64,000 bases of DNA from Hydrogenophaga sp. (GCF_019264445.1 NZ_JAHVAB010000084.1:62001-126000); one strand, 5' to 3'; positions 24,901 to 34,051 are shown, counted from the first letter of the stretch. A program made the numbers and translations. The notes: generated by a model not told the origin, from the sequence alone.

Positions 24901-26539
24901 ACTGGTGCACGCAGGTGTTGCGCTCGTAGTCGCAGCGGGTGTTGTTCCAGCCGTAGAGCACTTGCTCGCGCTCAGCGGCAGACATGATGGGCAAGCGCCC
25001 CAGTGGGGTTTGCGCGGCGGCGGCGTCGCTCAGCAGGTCCAGCACACTCTGCAGACGCTGGGCCAGCTGCGCTGCGGCTGCATCGGGCAGACGCGTGGCG
25101 TCGTGCCAGAGCGACAGCGCGCCTTGCGCATCCACCTGCACAGTGACCGCACTGCCTTCGACGAAGCCGGCGCCCTCCGACAGACCCACCTGAGGCGTTT
25201 GCAAACCTTTGATGGCGGGGTCGCGCAAGGCCAGGTCAAGTGCGAATGCGGGTGCACGGCGCGCTTTGTCGAGCAGCGCGGTGCAATGTTCGGCAAAGCT
25301 GGAGAAGGGGGTGTCGCCTGCCGCAGCCAGGCGCAGGGGCACCCAGCGCGACAGGTAGCCGGGTGCGGTGGGCGTGGACCCGCACTGGTAAGCGAGGTCA
25401 AAGGCGGACTTGCCGCTCACGCGGGCCACCCAGGCCGCCACAGCGGCTACCAGGCGGTCACCTGCGAGGCCCGCGGGCGCGCGGAGTGGTGTTTGCTTCA
25501 GCGCGGCGGGCGCGCTGCTGGCGGTCACCGAAGGAAGGTCGATGGCTTGTGGCGACTGCAAGCAACGCCGCCAACCGTCTTCACCGGCCACCACGCTGGC
25601 CATGGCAGCAGTCAAAGCCTGCGCCTGGGCTGCGTCGAGTGAGTGCAGCCGATCACCCGCTCGTGTGACGGTGGAGGGGCAGACTGCTTGAGCCTTGAGA
25701 TCGCGCAAACCGGTCAGGCGCACGGGTCGCGAGGCGGTGGCGACCACCAGGCCCGCCGGTGTGGCCTCCAGCACGTCGCCAGGGGCGGCGTGGGTGGCAG
25801 CCTCTTCGAGTACAGCGCCTGTCACAGCAAACACGCGGCCACCGATCTCCACCTTGGGCACGGTCAGCGGGTTCCAGTAGGTGCTGTGGTCGAGCGCGCA
25901 GACCAGCGCCACCAGCGCTTCGCCATCTTGTGCAAAGTCCAGTCTTGCGGCTGCGGCTGGGCGGTCCAGGCGGGCGTGGTAGCTGCGCTGGCTGAGGTCT
26001 TGGCGCACGCGCTGCGGGCCTGGCCCGCGCAGGTCGGCCAGCAACTCGTTGAAGCTCTCCATGGCGGCTTCGTAGCAGCGTGTGTTGAGGGTGAGGGCCG
26101 TCTCGTTGGGGCCCATGTCGAACAGGCGCTGTTTGACGATATCGCCCTCGTCGATGCCGCCTTCGATCATGTGCCACGTCACGCCGTGTTGCTTCTCGCG
26201 GTGCAGGATGGCCCACACGGGCGCGTTCAAGCCAGCGTGTCGGGGCAGTGGGCCGTCGTGGAAGTTGATGGCGCCTTTGGCTGCGCGGTCCAGCACGGCC
26301 TGTGGAATCACCGACAGGTTGGCGATGCTGAACAGCCAGTCAAAGCGGACATCTGACAGCCGCTCACCCAATCCTTCGCCGGGCGCTTCGACCCGAATGC
26401 CTTGGTGCACGGCCCAAGCTCTGATGTCTGCATTGCGGGTGACCACCGCCTCGACCTTGTCGCCACCTTGCAGCACACGCTCTGCACACTGGATCAACAG
26501 GGACTCATTGCCCATCACCACACAGGAAAAGCTGCTCAT
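21911..26539 (-). CDS. NRPS: formyltransferase-half C-A(luciferase-like monooxygenase insert)-PCP
   Basis: A 1542-residue protein with no thioesterase. Residues 1-300 are a formyltransferase with catalytic elements INFHDGPLPRHAG and GGIDEGDI. Residues about 310-540 look like only the C-terminal half of a condensation domain, with no HHxxxDG. The adenylation domain starts near 545 (YTSGSTGRPKG near 695). After the SFDISVLEL motif it is interrupted by about 360 residues (about 778-1136) of a flavin-dependent luciferase-like monooxygenase (MDFSLYYWGND, FCAVWTPERHFHAFGG, VRAGSCVGPLHHP), then resumes to NMYGPTETT. I read the pocket as D-I-L-Q-M-G-M-I-W-K. The carrier Ser is in LGGHSLLA near 1463. 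Such insertions are known (MupA/Atu3671-like). Formylation plus N- or C-oxygenation of a loaded residue is inferred. Confidence 0.88.
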   Translation of the reverse strand: MSSFSCVVMGNESLLIQCAERVLQGGDKVEAVVTRNADIRAWAVHQGIRVEAPGEGLGERLSDVRFDWLFSIANLSVIPQAVLDRAAKGAINFHDGPLPRHAGLNAPVWAILHREKQHGVTWHMIEGGIDEGDIVKQRLFDMGPNETALTLNTRCYEAAMESFNELLADLRGPGPQRVRQDLSQRSYHARLDRPAAAARLDFAQDGEALVALVCALDHSTYWNPLTVPKVEIGGRVFAVTGAVLEEAATHAAPGDVLEATPAGLVVATASRPVRLTGLRDLKAQAVCPSTVTRAGDRLHSLDAAQAQALTAAMASVVAGEDGWRRCLQSPQAIDLPSVTASSAPAALKQTPLRAPAGLAGDRLVAAVAAWVARVSGKSAFDLAYQCGSTPTAPGYLSRWVPLRLAAAGDTPFSSFAEHCTALLDKARRAPAFALDLALRDPAIKGLQTPQVGLSEGAGFVEGSAVTVQVDAQGALSLWHDATRLPDAAAAQLAQRLQSVLDLLSDAAAAQTPLGRLPIMSAAEREQVLYGWNNTRCDYERNTCVHQFFEAQVLRTPQATAVVFEGTALTYAELNARANRVAHRLAAMGVRPGTLVGLYTPRSLDLLVGALAIQKAGGGYVPLDPAYPPDRIALYIEDSGAPVIIAQSTLLDSLPPHKAQVLVIDQDTAIAAQPDTNPASGVSPSDIAYMIYTSGSTGRPKGVMVEHRNVANFFRGMDDRIRHDPPGVWLAVTSLSFDISVLELFYTLARGFKLVLSSDENRALVSSGRAPVSAQKMDFSLYYWGNDDGAGPKKYELLLEGAKFADQHGFCAVWTPERHFHAFGGPYPNPSVTGAAVAAVTKNIGVRAGSCVGPLHHPARIAEEWAIIDNLTNGRAALAIASGWQPDDFVLRPQNTPPHNKKAMFETIDQLRRLWRGEAVPFPTVNGEPFNVVTQPRPVSKELPVWVTTAGNPETWKEAGSIGANVLTHLLGQTVDEVGSKIKIYHQALRDAGHDPAHFTVTLMLHTYVAADREQARAVAREPMKDYLRSAAGLIKQYAWAFPAFKKPAGVNNPFDLDLRSLNDEEMDAILDFAFLRYFEDSGLFGTVDDCVARVEQLKRIGVGEVACLIDYGIATEQVLRSLTPLAEVLRLTNQASVVAEDDFSIAAQIQRHGVTHLQCTPSMARMIAMNDEARMALSQVQHLMIGGEALPGTLVAELGQVTKASIENMYGPTETTIWSSTETASTGEAVVNIGRPIANTQMYVLDDNQQPVPVGVPGELYIGGDGVTRGYWQRADLTAERFPADPFVRPECAAPAGARMYRTGDLARWRADGRIDFLGRADFQVKIRGYRIELGEIEAVLESADGVRQAVVVAREDQPGDVRLVAYLRADGGVATDRLRDWAATRLPEHMVPAHFVTVDEFPLTPNRKVDRKALPAPSQTTLRERTEVFVAPENDVERTIAEVWARVLGVPQVGAKDNFFALGGHSLLAVQAHREIRQVLGSTKLSITDIFRFPTLEALARHLDDRPANTEAAVKETAERAQMRVDAMSRRRAMRAGQGSN

Positions 26540-26565
26540 GTATCGCTCCGAAAACGGGGAAAGAC

Positions 26566-27552
26566 TCAGGCCGACTTGGTGGGTCGACCACCCACGAGCT
26601 TGCGCTGCCAGAGGCAGCGCACTGCGTGAGAGACGAGGTCGCTCAGAAAACGCTCGGGGCCATGGGCGCGCTTGGTGCCGAGAGCCTGACGCAGCATCAA
26701 CAGCATCGAGCCGGCCAGGTAGGCCAGGGTGGCCAGGCCCGCGTACAGGGCGCCATGGTTCTTGGTGTAGTACCAGAGCCGGGAGTCAAACCAGTACCCC
26801 GGCATGCGCTTCCACGACTTCATGCCCGTGGATACCGAGCCAATGTGCATGATCCGGCTCTCTTTGACATATCGGCAATGCCATCCTGCGCGCTGCGCAC
26901 GCAGGCAGAGATCGGTTTCTTCGAAGTAGAGGAAGAACTTCTCGTCAAACAGGCCGATGTCGTCGAGCGTCTGGCGGCGGATCAGGAGGCTCGCGCCGGC
27001 CAGCCAGTCCACATCCATGGAGTCGCTGGGTTCAGGGATCGCGACGATGTGGCGGCGCAGCAGACGGGAAACAGGACCGGTGCGAGCCGCAGACTCGAAC
27101 TCGCTGAAGATGGAGGGAAAGCGAAATGCCGTGTTGTGATAGACGCCGTCCTGCCCGAAGGTGTAGCCACCTGCGAAGCCACACTTCGGGTGCATTTGCA
27201 TGGCATCCAGCAGCACGCGCAGCGAACCGGGTTCCGGAAAGGCGTCGGAGTTGAGGAGGTAAACAAAGTCGGGTGCGGAACCGTCGGGCAGTCCAAGCCG
27301 TATGGCCACGTTGTTGCCGGCGCCAAAGCCACCGTTGTTGCCCGATGCGACCACGCGAACGCGGTCCCATCCGCGAGCGAGCACCGTGTCCCGAATCTTC
27401 TCGTACGAGCCGTCCCCCGAGTCGTTGTCCACCACTGTGATGGCGCCGCTGATGTCCGCCATTTCCCTCACCGCAGACTCAAGTGCCTGCAGCGTCATGT
27501 CGGCCGTGCGGAAGTTCAGCAGGACCGTGAGAATGGTGGAGCCGTTGTTCAT
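26566..27552 (-). CDS. Family 2 glycosyltransferase (rhamnosyltransferase-like)
   Basis: A 328-residue GT-A enzyme. Residues 1-110 bear TVVDNDSGDGSYE, SGNNGGFGAGNNVAIR and LLNSDAF, where the DxD equivalent is NSD. Then come WLAGASLLIRR and FFLYFEETDLCLRAQRAGW, the acceptor-side ED motif. A C-terminal hydrophobic segment (residues about 275-295) suggests membrane association. The start overlaps the PKS stop by 4 bases (ATGA), and the stop lies 26 bases before the NRPS start, so it is sandwiched between two megasynthases in one transcription unit. This links glycosylation directly to the PKS-NRPS system. Confidence 0.87.
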   Translation of the reverse strand: MNNGSTILTVLLNFRTADMTLQALESAVREMADISGAITVVDNDSGDGSYEKIRDTVLARGWDRVRVVASGNNGGFGAGNNVAIRLGLPDGSAPDFVYLLNSDAFPEPGSLRVLLDAMQMHPKCGFAGGYTFGQDGVYHNTAFRFPSIFSEFESAARTGPVSRLLRRHIVAIPEPSDSMDVDWLAGASLLIRRQTLDDIGLFDEKFFLYFEETDLCLRAQRAGWHCRYVKESRIMHIGSVSTGMKSWKRMPGYWFDSRLWYYTKNHGALYAGLATLAYLAGSMLLMLRQALGTKRAHGPERFLSDLVSHAVRCLWQRKLVGGRPTKSA

Positions 27553-30500
27553 GGGTTCAGCGTCGCTTCGGCTTCGTGGATGCAGGTTTTGATGTGGCTT
27601 GCGAGCACTCGCACATTGGGCTCAAGCACCATGGAGTCGTGATCGCCAGGGACTTCAATGACGCGCAGGCCCGGCATGTGGCGTGTCCAGTCGTTGTCTT
27701 CGAACACGTACTCGCGCGCGGCGCTCACCCAGCGCCCGCGCGTCACCTTCCAGTGCTTGTCGAGGGGCGGGCGGAAGAGCACGGCTGGCCCGTTCCAGGA
27801 TTGCAGGGGATACACAGGCAAAGCCGCGCGGAAGGCCGATTCGATCTCCGCGTTGTGCAGTTGGTGGGCACTGGCGGTTGGTGCCGCGTCGCCGCGCCTG
27901 CGCTCCAGCTCCCATGCGATGCGGTCTTGCACCCACCGCTTGATGAAACCCAGGCCGCCGCGGCGCAGTTCAACGAGCTTGATGAGCAGCTTGTCTGCCG
28001 TCGAAAGGTAAGGGCGCACGGGCAAAGGCGTGTCGAGCATCACCAGCAGTGCCACTTTCTCGCCCGCAGCTTCCAGCTGGCGCGCGATTTCGTAGGCGGT
28101 AATGCCACCACCCGAGAACCCGCCCAACAGGTAGGGCCCTTTGGGTTGTACCTGCCGCATTTCGGCGATGTAGTCGGTTGCGGCTTCCACCAGGGTGTCG
28201 TGTGGCGCCTGATCGCCATACAGGCCACGCGCCTGCAGTCCGTAGAAAGGCCGACCCACGCCAATCAGGCGCGCGAGGTGCCGAAGATTGAGCACGTTGC
28301 CGAACATGCCTGCCACCAGGAAGAACGGGGTGCGTTCGCCTCCTTCGCCATCGTGCATCGCCACCAGATGCGTGAAGCGGCGTTTGGGGGCCGAGCTTGC
28401 CACGGGAGCGCCAGGTTCTCCATCGGTGGAGGTGTCGCCGATGCGCTCGCGAATCATGGCCGCGCACAACGCAATCGTTGGTGCCTCGAACAAAACGGAA
28501 ATCGGGAATTCGACGCGGTACGCCTTTTTGACCATCGCAAACAGCCGCACAGCGATCAGCGAGTGGCCGCCCAGGTCAAAGAAGCTGTCCTCAACGCCCA
28601 CCTGGTTCACACCCAGCAACTCTTCCCAGAACCCGACCAGCGTGCGCTCCACGTCGTTGCGCGGCTCCACATAGTCGCTGTCCAGATCGGGACGCTGGAA
28701 TTTCTGACCCGAACCCGCTTCTTCCGCCACGGCCTGTCCCGCTTGCTGGATGAGCGTCTCGAGCTTCATCGAAGACACCACGACTTGGGAAAGCCCCGTG
28801 CCCAGCACCCGCCCGAAGGCATCAGCGCCTTCGTTGGGCAGGATGCCCTGCGAGATGTTGTGCTGCAGCTGTTCCTCAGCGGGTGACAGCTTGATGTGGG
28901 TGTCGGTGCGCCGAGCATCTTCAAAGACCAGCTCGCGCGCATCAATCCGGGTGTTGGAGGTGGCAAAGCCGCCTTCCTGCAGCCGTTTGATGGAGAAGCC
29001 GAGTACCTCTACGCAGACCTGGCCCTCTGCGTCGCACAGGGTTACATCGAAGACCGCGAAAGGGGCATCAGCGCGGTTGTCCTGTGCGTTGCGCACCCAG
29101 CTCACCAGGTGGGCGGGAAGCGCGCGATGGACCCGCACCTCGCGGTACGAGACCGGCACCCAGAGGTGGTCGGGGGCATAGCCTGCAATGAGTCGCATCG
29201 CCCAGCCTGTGGCCAGATCGAGCAGGGCAGGGTGGAGCAGGTAGCCTTCTTTGTCGATGTCTGCGTGAAATGCAGACGGCAGTTGAAGGCGTGCGACGCC
29301 CTCGTTGCGGCCGTATGCCACCGACTGAAGGACACGCCAGCGTGGCCCGAAATCGAGGTGTTCTTCCTGGGGAGAACGGAGACCTGCGGGGTCTTCCTCC
29401 CGGTGCTGCAGGCATCGGCCTGTGATGTCAGCGATGTCCAGGGCAGGTGCGACGGGCAATGGACCCGGTACCAGCGTCGCCTGCGCGTTGAGCTGGAAGC
29501 CCTGACGGCCTTCAAACAGGACATCGCTGCGGATTTCCAGGGCATAGCCCTCATCGCTGCGTTCAAGTCGTGTCCGCACGGAGCGGGTCTGCCCGTCATT
29601 GACTTCAAGTGGACGGAAAAAGTACAGGTCGCGTATGGTGAAGGGGCCTGTTTCCCCGTTGCCACGCAACGCCTGGGCCGACAACTCAAGATAGCCGGTG
29701 CCCGGCAGCAACGCCTGGCCGCTCGCGGTGCGGTGGCCGTCCAGAATCCACCGATCCTGTGTTTGCCATTGCGCCATGAACACACGGTGACCAGCAGCAT
29801 CCAGGGTGGACTCGTCCAGCAGCGGGCTGCTGAGCGGTTGTCGTGGCGCCGGGGCCGCGTCACCCAGTCGGCTCGCCATGGCTTTTGCAGCCATGCCGAC
29901 TTCGTTCCAGATGCCCCAGTCGATGGCCTGCACGCGTGTGCGGTGACCAGCGCGGCTGTGCGCGTAGGCGTTGAGGTACTCGTTGGCGGCCACGTAGTCG
30001 ACTTGACCCGCTGGCGCGGTGACGGTACTGGTCGAGGAGAACAACACCATCTGGTCGATGCTGCCGTCGGGAAAGAGCTCGTGCAGGATCTGCATGCCAT
30101 GCACTTTGGGTGCAAACACTTCCTCGACGGCGCCCGATGTTTTTGTCAACAGCGGACCGTCGTCCACCACACCGGCTGCGTGCACCACCATGTGTATGGC
30201 GCCAAAACGCTGGCGGGCGAGGGCTATCGCTGCCTGCATGTCCTTGATGTTGCACACGTCGGCCGCCACCACGAGCACCTCGGCGCCCAGAGCTTCGAGC
30301 CGACGCACCGCACGGATACGCATTGCCTGTGCGCTGTGCCCATCCGCACTGCGCAGCAGGGCCTCCCATGTTTCGGTGGCAGGCAAAGGCTGGCGAGTGA
30401 GCAGTACCAGTCGCGCACGCTTCTCACGAGCCAGGCGTTCCGCCACCGTCAGGCCAATGCCGCCCAGACCGCCTGTGATGAAGCAGACGGTGCCGTTCGC

Positions 30501-33500
30501 GAGTTGCTGTAGCTCGGGATTGGCAGGCAACGCAAGAGGTGCGAAGCCCAGCTCAAACCGTTTTTCTCCGCGCAGGGCCGCCACACGGTTGCCAGGTTGC
30601 GCGAACAAGTCCTCCAGCACGCGGTCCGCCAGTGCTTCGATGGCTTCGGGCCGAGGCTTGGCTCGCCAGCCCTTTTCCACGACGGGCAACATGAGGTCCA
30701 GCACCGTGCAGGTGAGACCAGGCAGCTCTCGGGGCGCAACGCGCGCAGGACCCATCACCGTGGCCTTCTCAGGGTAAGGCAGTGGCTCGTCCCTGACGCG
30801 CACGGCGCCGGTGCTCAGCACCGTCAGGTGCAAAGGCTTGGGGAGGTTTTCCGCGACAAGCGCTTGCGACAGGAACAGGAGGCTGAAGAAACCCTGCTCA
30901 AGGTTGCGCTGAAAGAAATTGCTGCCTGGACGGAAGCGCTCGTCGCGCGTCACCAGCCAGCCATGCACGATCTGCTGCGGTACGCGGCCTGTGGCCATGA
31001 GATCTCGCATCAGGTCGTCGTAGCCTTCGCGGCCACGCTCGGGCGCCAGCAGGTACTCATCCTCGCTCACGCGGGCAAACACATCGCCTGCACGCACCAA
31101 GGTGACGCGGTGTCCAGCGGTTCGTAGGCGCGCCACAAGGCTTTCGGCCAGCCCCGCTTCATCCATGAAGAACAACCAGCTTTGCGGCGGTGTGCTTGCA
31201 AGATCCTGGGTGACGTCGAAATCCACATCGGCCTGGCGTGGCCGCCAACGCGGCTGGTAACCCCATTGACCGATGTCGTCCGACCGGATCAGAGGCGCAG
31301 CGGTTGGCGTCGCGTGGCGTGCTTCGCCGGGTTCGATGAAGTAGGGCTTGCGCTGGAACGCATACGTAGGGAGTGGGACGCGATGACGGCGTGCCTCACC
31401 CCAGATCGGCTCCCAGTCGACCGCGACGCCGTTGGCCCAGAGCCTGCCCAAGGTGCCGAGGAACCAGACGTCGTCGGCAATGGCGTGCTCAGGATGTCGC
31501 AGGGAGTTGATGACCTGCGATGAGGGAACCCCGTTTGCCTGACTGAGCGAGCCCAGCGCTTTGCCGGGGCCGACCTCCAGGTAGACCCGTTTCGGGTTGG
31601 CCTGTGTCAGTGTGGCCAGGCAGTCCGAAAAATTGACCGTGTTGCGCAGATGACCGACCCAATAGAGGGGATCGGTGGCCTGCTGTGCACTCAGGGGCTT
31701 GCCATCGCGGTTGGAGATGATCTGCAGCTGCGGCGCGCTCAGGCGAATGCTTCGAAGATAGGCTTCGAATCGACCCAGAATGGGATCGAGCATCCGCGAA
31801 TGGGCCGCAATGTCGATCTGGACGCGCTGCGGCTCGATCTCGCGGGCGCGCAGCGTCGCCTCCAGCGCATCAAGCGCGTGCTGAGGGCCTGACACGACGC
31901 AGAGCTCAGGCGCGTTCACGCTGGCCATGTCCAGCTCGTCGCCGAGCAAGGCGCGCACCTCTGCCGCAGGTAGCGGCACACTGAGCATGCCGCCCATGGG
32001 CACGGTATCGAACAACTGCCCTCGCAACAACACGAGGCCGATGCAGTCTTCGAACGACATGACCCCCGCCAGACACGCCGCAGTGTTCTCACCCATGGAG
32101 TGGCCCACCAGCGCAGCCGGTTTCACACCCCAAGACATCCACAGCTGAGCCAGTGCGTATTCCACGATCATGATCAGCGGCAACTGCACCGAGGGCCGCT
32201 TGAGCCTGTCCACCGCATCGGCGTGGTGATGGGCCTCGGGAAGCCACAGTGAACGGATGTCGTAATCCAACGAGCGCTGCAAGACGTCGAGGCCGCGATC
32301 CATCCAGTCCTGGAATACCGGCTCCGTGGCATAGAGCTCGCGGGCCATGCCTGCATACTGCGCGCCCCCGCCCGGGAACATGAAGATGACCTCGGGGTCC
32401 TCGCCCAGGTGGCTGTGGGTGAACACCCGTCGGGTATCTGTGCCTTCGAGGAGGGTTGCGGCCTCATCGTGCGTCGCAGCCACCAGCACGCGCCGGTGCT
32501 CAAATGCCCGACGACCTGCTTTGAGCGTGAACGCCACATCGGCGAGCGGCTGTTCGGGGTGCGAGCGCAAATGCGAGGCGAGCGCCTTGGCGTTTGCGTC
32601 CAGTGCGGCGCGCGAGCGCCCGGAGACGACCAGCAATTGAAATGGCCAGTCTGATGGATCCGAGGGCGCCACGACCGGGGCCTCTTCCAGGACCGCATGC
32701 GCGTTGGTGCCTCCGACGCCTAGCGAGTTCACACCAGCACGACGAGCTCCTTTATGGGACACCCATGGCCTGAGCGCATGGTTGACTTGAAAGGGGCTCG
32801 ACTCGAAATCGATGGATGGGTTCGCTTGCTCGTACCCCAGGCTCGGGGGGATTTCCTGGTGCTTGAGCGCCAGTGCGACCTTGATCAGGCTCGCCACGCC
32901 TGCAGCGGTGTCGGTGTGACCGATGTTGGTTTTGACAGAGCCAATGCGGCAGAAGCCGTTTTCGTTCGTCGTTTCGCGAAACGCCTGCGTCAGCGCGGCG
33001 ACCTCAATCGGATCACCAAGGTAGGTGCCCGTGCCATGGCACTCCACGTAGTCAATGGTCTCGGCCGATACACCGGCCACGGCCTGCGCCTCGGCAATGG
33101 CTTTGGCTTGGCCGTCCACGCTGGGCGCTAGGTAGCCCGCTTTGGCCGCACCGTCGTTGTTGACGGCAGTGCCTTTGATGACTGCCCAGATGTGATCGCC
33201 ATCGCGCAGTGCGTCTTCAAGCCGGCGCAACACCACGACGCCCGCTCCCGAGCCAAACACGGTGCCCTGCGCGCGATGATCGAAGGCATGGCAGTGACCA
33301 TCCGGCGAGAGGATCTCCCCCTCCTGAAAAATATAGCCCCTGGCGTGTGGCAGCTCGATCGTCACGCCTCCAGCCAGTGCCATGTCGCATTCGCCACTCA
33401 GCAAAGCCTGACTTGCGTAATGCACGGCGACCAGTGACGTGGAACAAGCGGTCTGAATGTTGACGCTGGGTCCCTTGAGGTCAAAGATGTGACTGACTCT

Positions 33501-34016
33501 GGTCGAGAGAAAGTCCTTGTCATTGCCCGTGTGGCGCAACAGGAACATGCCCGTATTGGCCACGAGATCCGGGTTTGAGCAGATATTGAAATAGAAATAG
33601 CTGCCCATACCGCAGCCGGCGTAAACCGCGATGGGTCCAGAGAAACTTTCTGGTGGATGCCCCGCACTTTCGAGTGCTTCCCATGCCACTTCCAGAAACT
33701 GGCGGTGTTGGGGATCCATGATGGCCGCCTCCTTCGGACTGAAGCCGAAGAAGTCCGCATCGAAATGTTCGAAACCGTCCAGCACCGCCGCTGCAGGTAC
33801 ATAGTTTCGGTGGCGCATGCGCTCCGCGCTTTCGCCAGCGGCCAGCAACTCCGCCTCCGTGAGCTGGCGGATGGACTCGATGCCTTGGCGCAGGTTGGAC
33901 CAGTAGGCTGTTGTGTTTGCTGCACCCGGAAGGTGAGCGGCCATACCCACGATGGCGATGTCATTCGATACGTCTGATCGCGTGTTCACACAGTTCTCAC
34001 AGGCACGGTCACCCAC
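27549..34016 (-). CDS. Type I modular PKS: KS-AT-KR-DH-ACP-TE
   Basis: A 2155-residue polyketide synthase module. The ketosynthase covers residues about 15-440, with the active Cys in TACSTSL near 188 and His residues in ECHGTGT and GHTDTAAG near 327 and 367. The acyltransferase has GHSMGEN near 640 and AAHS in the specificity region. Its extender is probably malonyl-CoA, but this is uncertain. The ketoreductase has GGLGGIG near 1185 and a Ser/Tyr pair (FSSTST, VDYVAANEY). A dehydratase fold follows with HRTASGQALLPG near 1432 and LHPALLDLA. The carrier Ser is in LGGHSLIA near 1815 and a thioesterase in GGFSGGG near 1966. DH placed after KR is not the usual order. The start is GTG at 34016, preceded by a G-run Shine-Dalgarno. 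Confidence 0.92.
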   Translation of the reverse strand: MGDRACENCVNTRSDVSNDIAIVGMAAHLPGAANTTAYWSNLRQGIESIRQLTEAELLAAGESAERMRHRNYVPAAAVLDGFEHFDADFFGFSPKEAAIMDPQHRQFLEVAWEALESAGHPPESFSGPIAVYAGCGMGSYFYFNICSNPDLVANTGMFLLRHTGNDKDFLSTRVSHIFDLKGPSVNIQTACSTSLVAVHYASQALLSGECDMALAGGVTIELPHARGYIFQEGEILSPDGHCHAFDHRAQGTVFGSGAGVVVLRRLEDALRDGDHIWAVIKGTAVNNDGAAKAGYLAPSVDGQAKAIAEAQAVAGVSAETIDYVECHGTGTYLGDPIEVAALTQAFRETTNENGFCRIGSVKTNIGHTDTAAGVASLIKVALALKHQEIPPSLGYEQANPSIDFESSPFQVNHALRPWVSHKGARRAGVNSLGVGGTNAHAVLEEAPVVAPSDPSDWPFQLLVVSGRSRAALDANAKALASHLRSHPEQPLADVAFTLKAGRRAFEHRRVLVAATHDEAATLLEGTDTRRVFTHSHLGEDPEVIFMFPGGGAQYAGMARELYATEPVFQDWMDRGLDVLQRSLDYDIRSLWLPEAHHHADAVDRLKRPSVQLPLIMIVEYALAQLWMSWGVKPAALVGHSMGENTAACLAGVMSFEDCIGLVLLRGQLFDTVPMGGMLSVPLPAAEVRALLGDELDMASVNAPELCVVSGPQHALDALEATLRAREIEPQRVQIDIAAHSRMLDPILGRFEAYLRSIRLSAPQLQIISNRDGKPLSAQQATDPLYWVGHLRNTVNFSDCLATLTQANPKRVYLEVGPGKALGSLSQANGVPSSQVINSLRHPEHAIADDVWFLGTLGRLWANGVAVDWEPIWGEARRHRVPLPTYAFQRKPYFIEPGEARHATPTAAPLIRSDDIGQWGYQPRWRPRQADVDFDVTQDLASTPPQSWLFFMDEAGLAESLVARLRTAGHRVTLVRAGDVFARVSEDEYLLAPERGREGYDDLMRDLMATGRVPQQIVHGWLVTRDERFRPGSNFFQRNLEQGFFSLLFLSQALVAENLPKPLHLTVLSTGAVRVRDEPLPYPEKATVMGPARVAPRELPGLTCTVLDLMLPVVEKGWRAKPRPEAIEALADRVLEDLFAQPGNRVAALRGEKRFELGFAPLALPANPELQQLANGTVCFITGGLGGIGLTVAERLAREKRARLVLLTRQPLPATETWEALLRSADGHSAQAMRIRAVRRLEALGAEVLVVAADVCNIKDMQAAIALARQRFGAIHMVVHAAGVVDDGPLLTKTSGAVEEVFAPKVHGMQILHELFPDGSIDQMVLFSSTSTVTAPAGQVDYVAANEYLNAYAHSRAGHRTRVQAIDWGIWNEVGMAAKAMASRLGDAAPAPRQPLSSPLLDESTLDAAGHRVFMAQWQTQDRWILDGHRTASGQALLPGTGYLELSAQALRGNGETGPFTIRDLYFFRPLEVNDGQTRSVRTRLERSDEGYALEIRSDVLFEGRQGFQLNAQATLVPGPLPVAPALDIADITGRCLQHREEDPAGLRSPQEEHLDFGPRWRVLQSVAYGRNEGVARLQLPSAFHADIDKEGYLLHPALLDLATGWAMRLIAGYAPDHLWVPVSYREVRVHRALPAHLVSWVRNAQDNRADAPFAVFDVTLCDAEGQVCVEVLGFSIKRLQEGGFATSNTRIDARELVFEDARRTDTHIKLSPAEEQLQHNISQGILPNEGADAFGRVLGTGLSQVVVSSMKLETLIQQAGQAVAEEAGSGQKFQRPDLDSDYVEPRNDVERTLVGFWEELLGVNQVGVEDSFFDLGGHSLIAVRLFAMVKKAYRVEFPISVLFEAPTIALCAAMIRERIGDTSTDGEPGAPVASSAPKRRFTHLVAMHDGEGGERTPFFLVAGMFGNVLNLRHLARLIGVGRPFYGLQARGLYGDQAPHDTLVEAATDYIAEMRQVQPKGPYLLGGFSGGGITAYEIARQLEAAGEKVALLVMLDTPLPVRPYLSTADKLLIKLVELRRGGLGFIKRWVQDRIAWELERRRGDAAPTASAHQLHNAEIESAFRAALPVYPLQSWNGPAVLFRPPLDKHWKVTRGRWVSAAREYVFEDNDWTRHMPGLRVIEVPGDHDSMVLEPNVRVLASHIKTCIHEAEATLNP

Positions 34017-34032
34017 TCATACCCCCCATTGG

Positions 34033-34051
34033 GTGAGCGATTATGGCTCAC
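34033..34051. promoter_or_regulatory. Inverted repeat just upstream of the PKS
   Basis: GTGAGC and GCTCAC form a perfect six-base inverted repeat around a seven-base loop, in the 61-base gap between the AAA ATPase stop and the PKS GTG start. It could be a weak attenuating hairpin or an operator half-site pair. There is no T run, so a classical terminator is unlikely. Confidence 0.3.
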
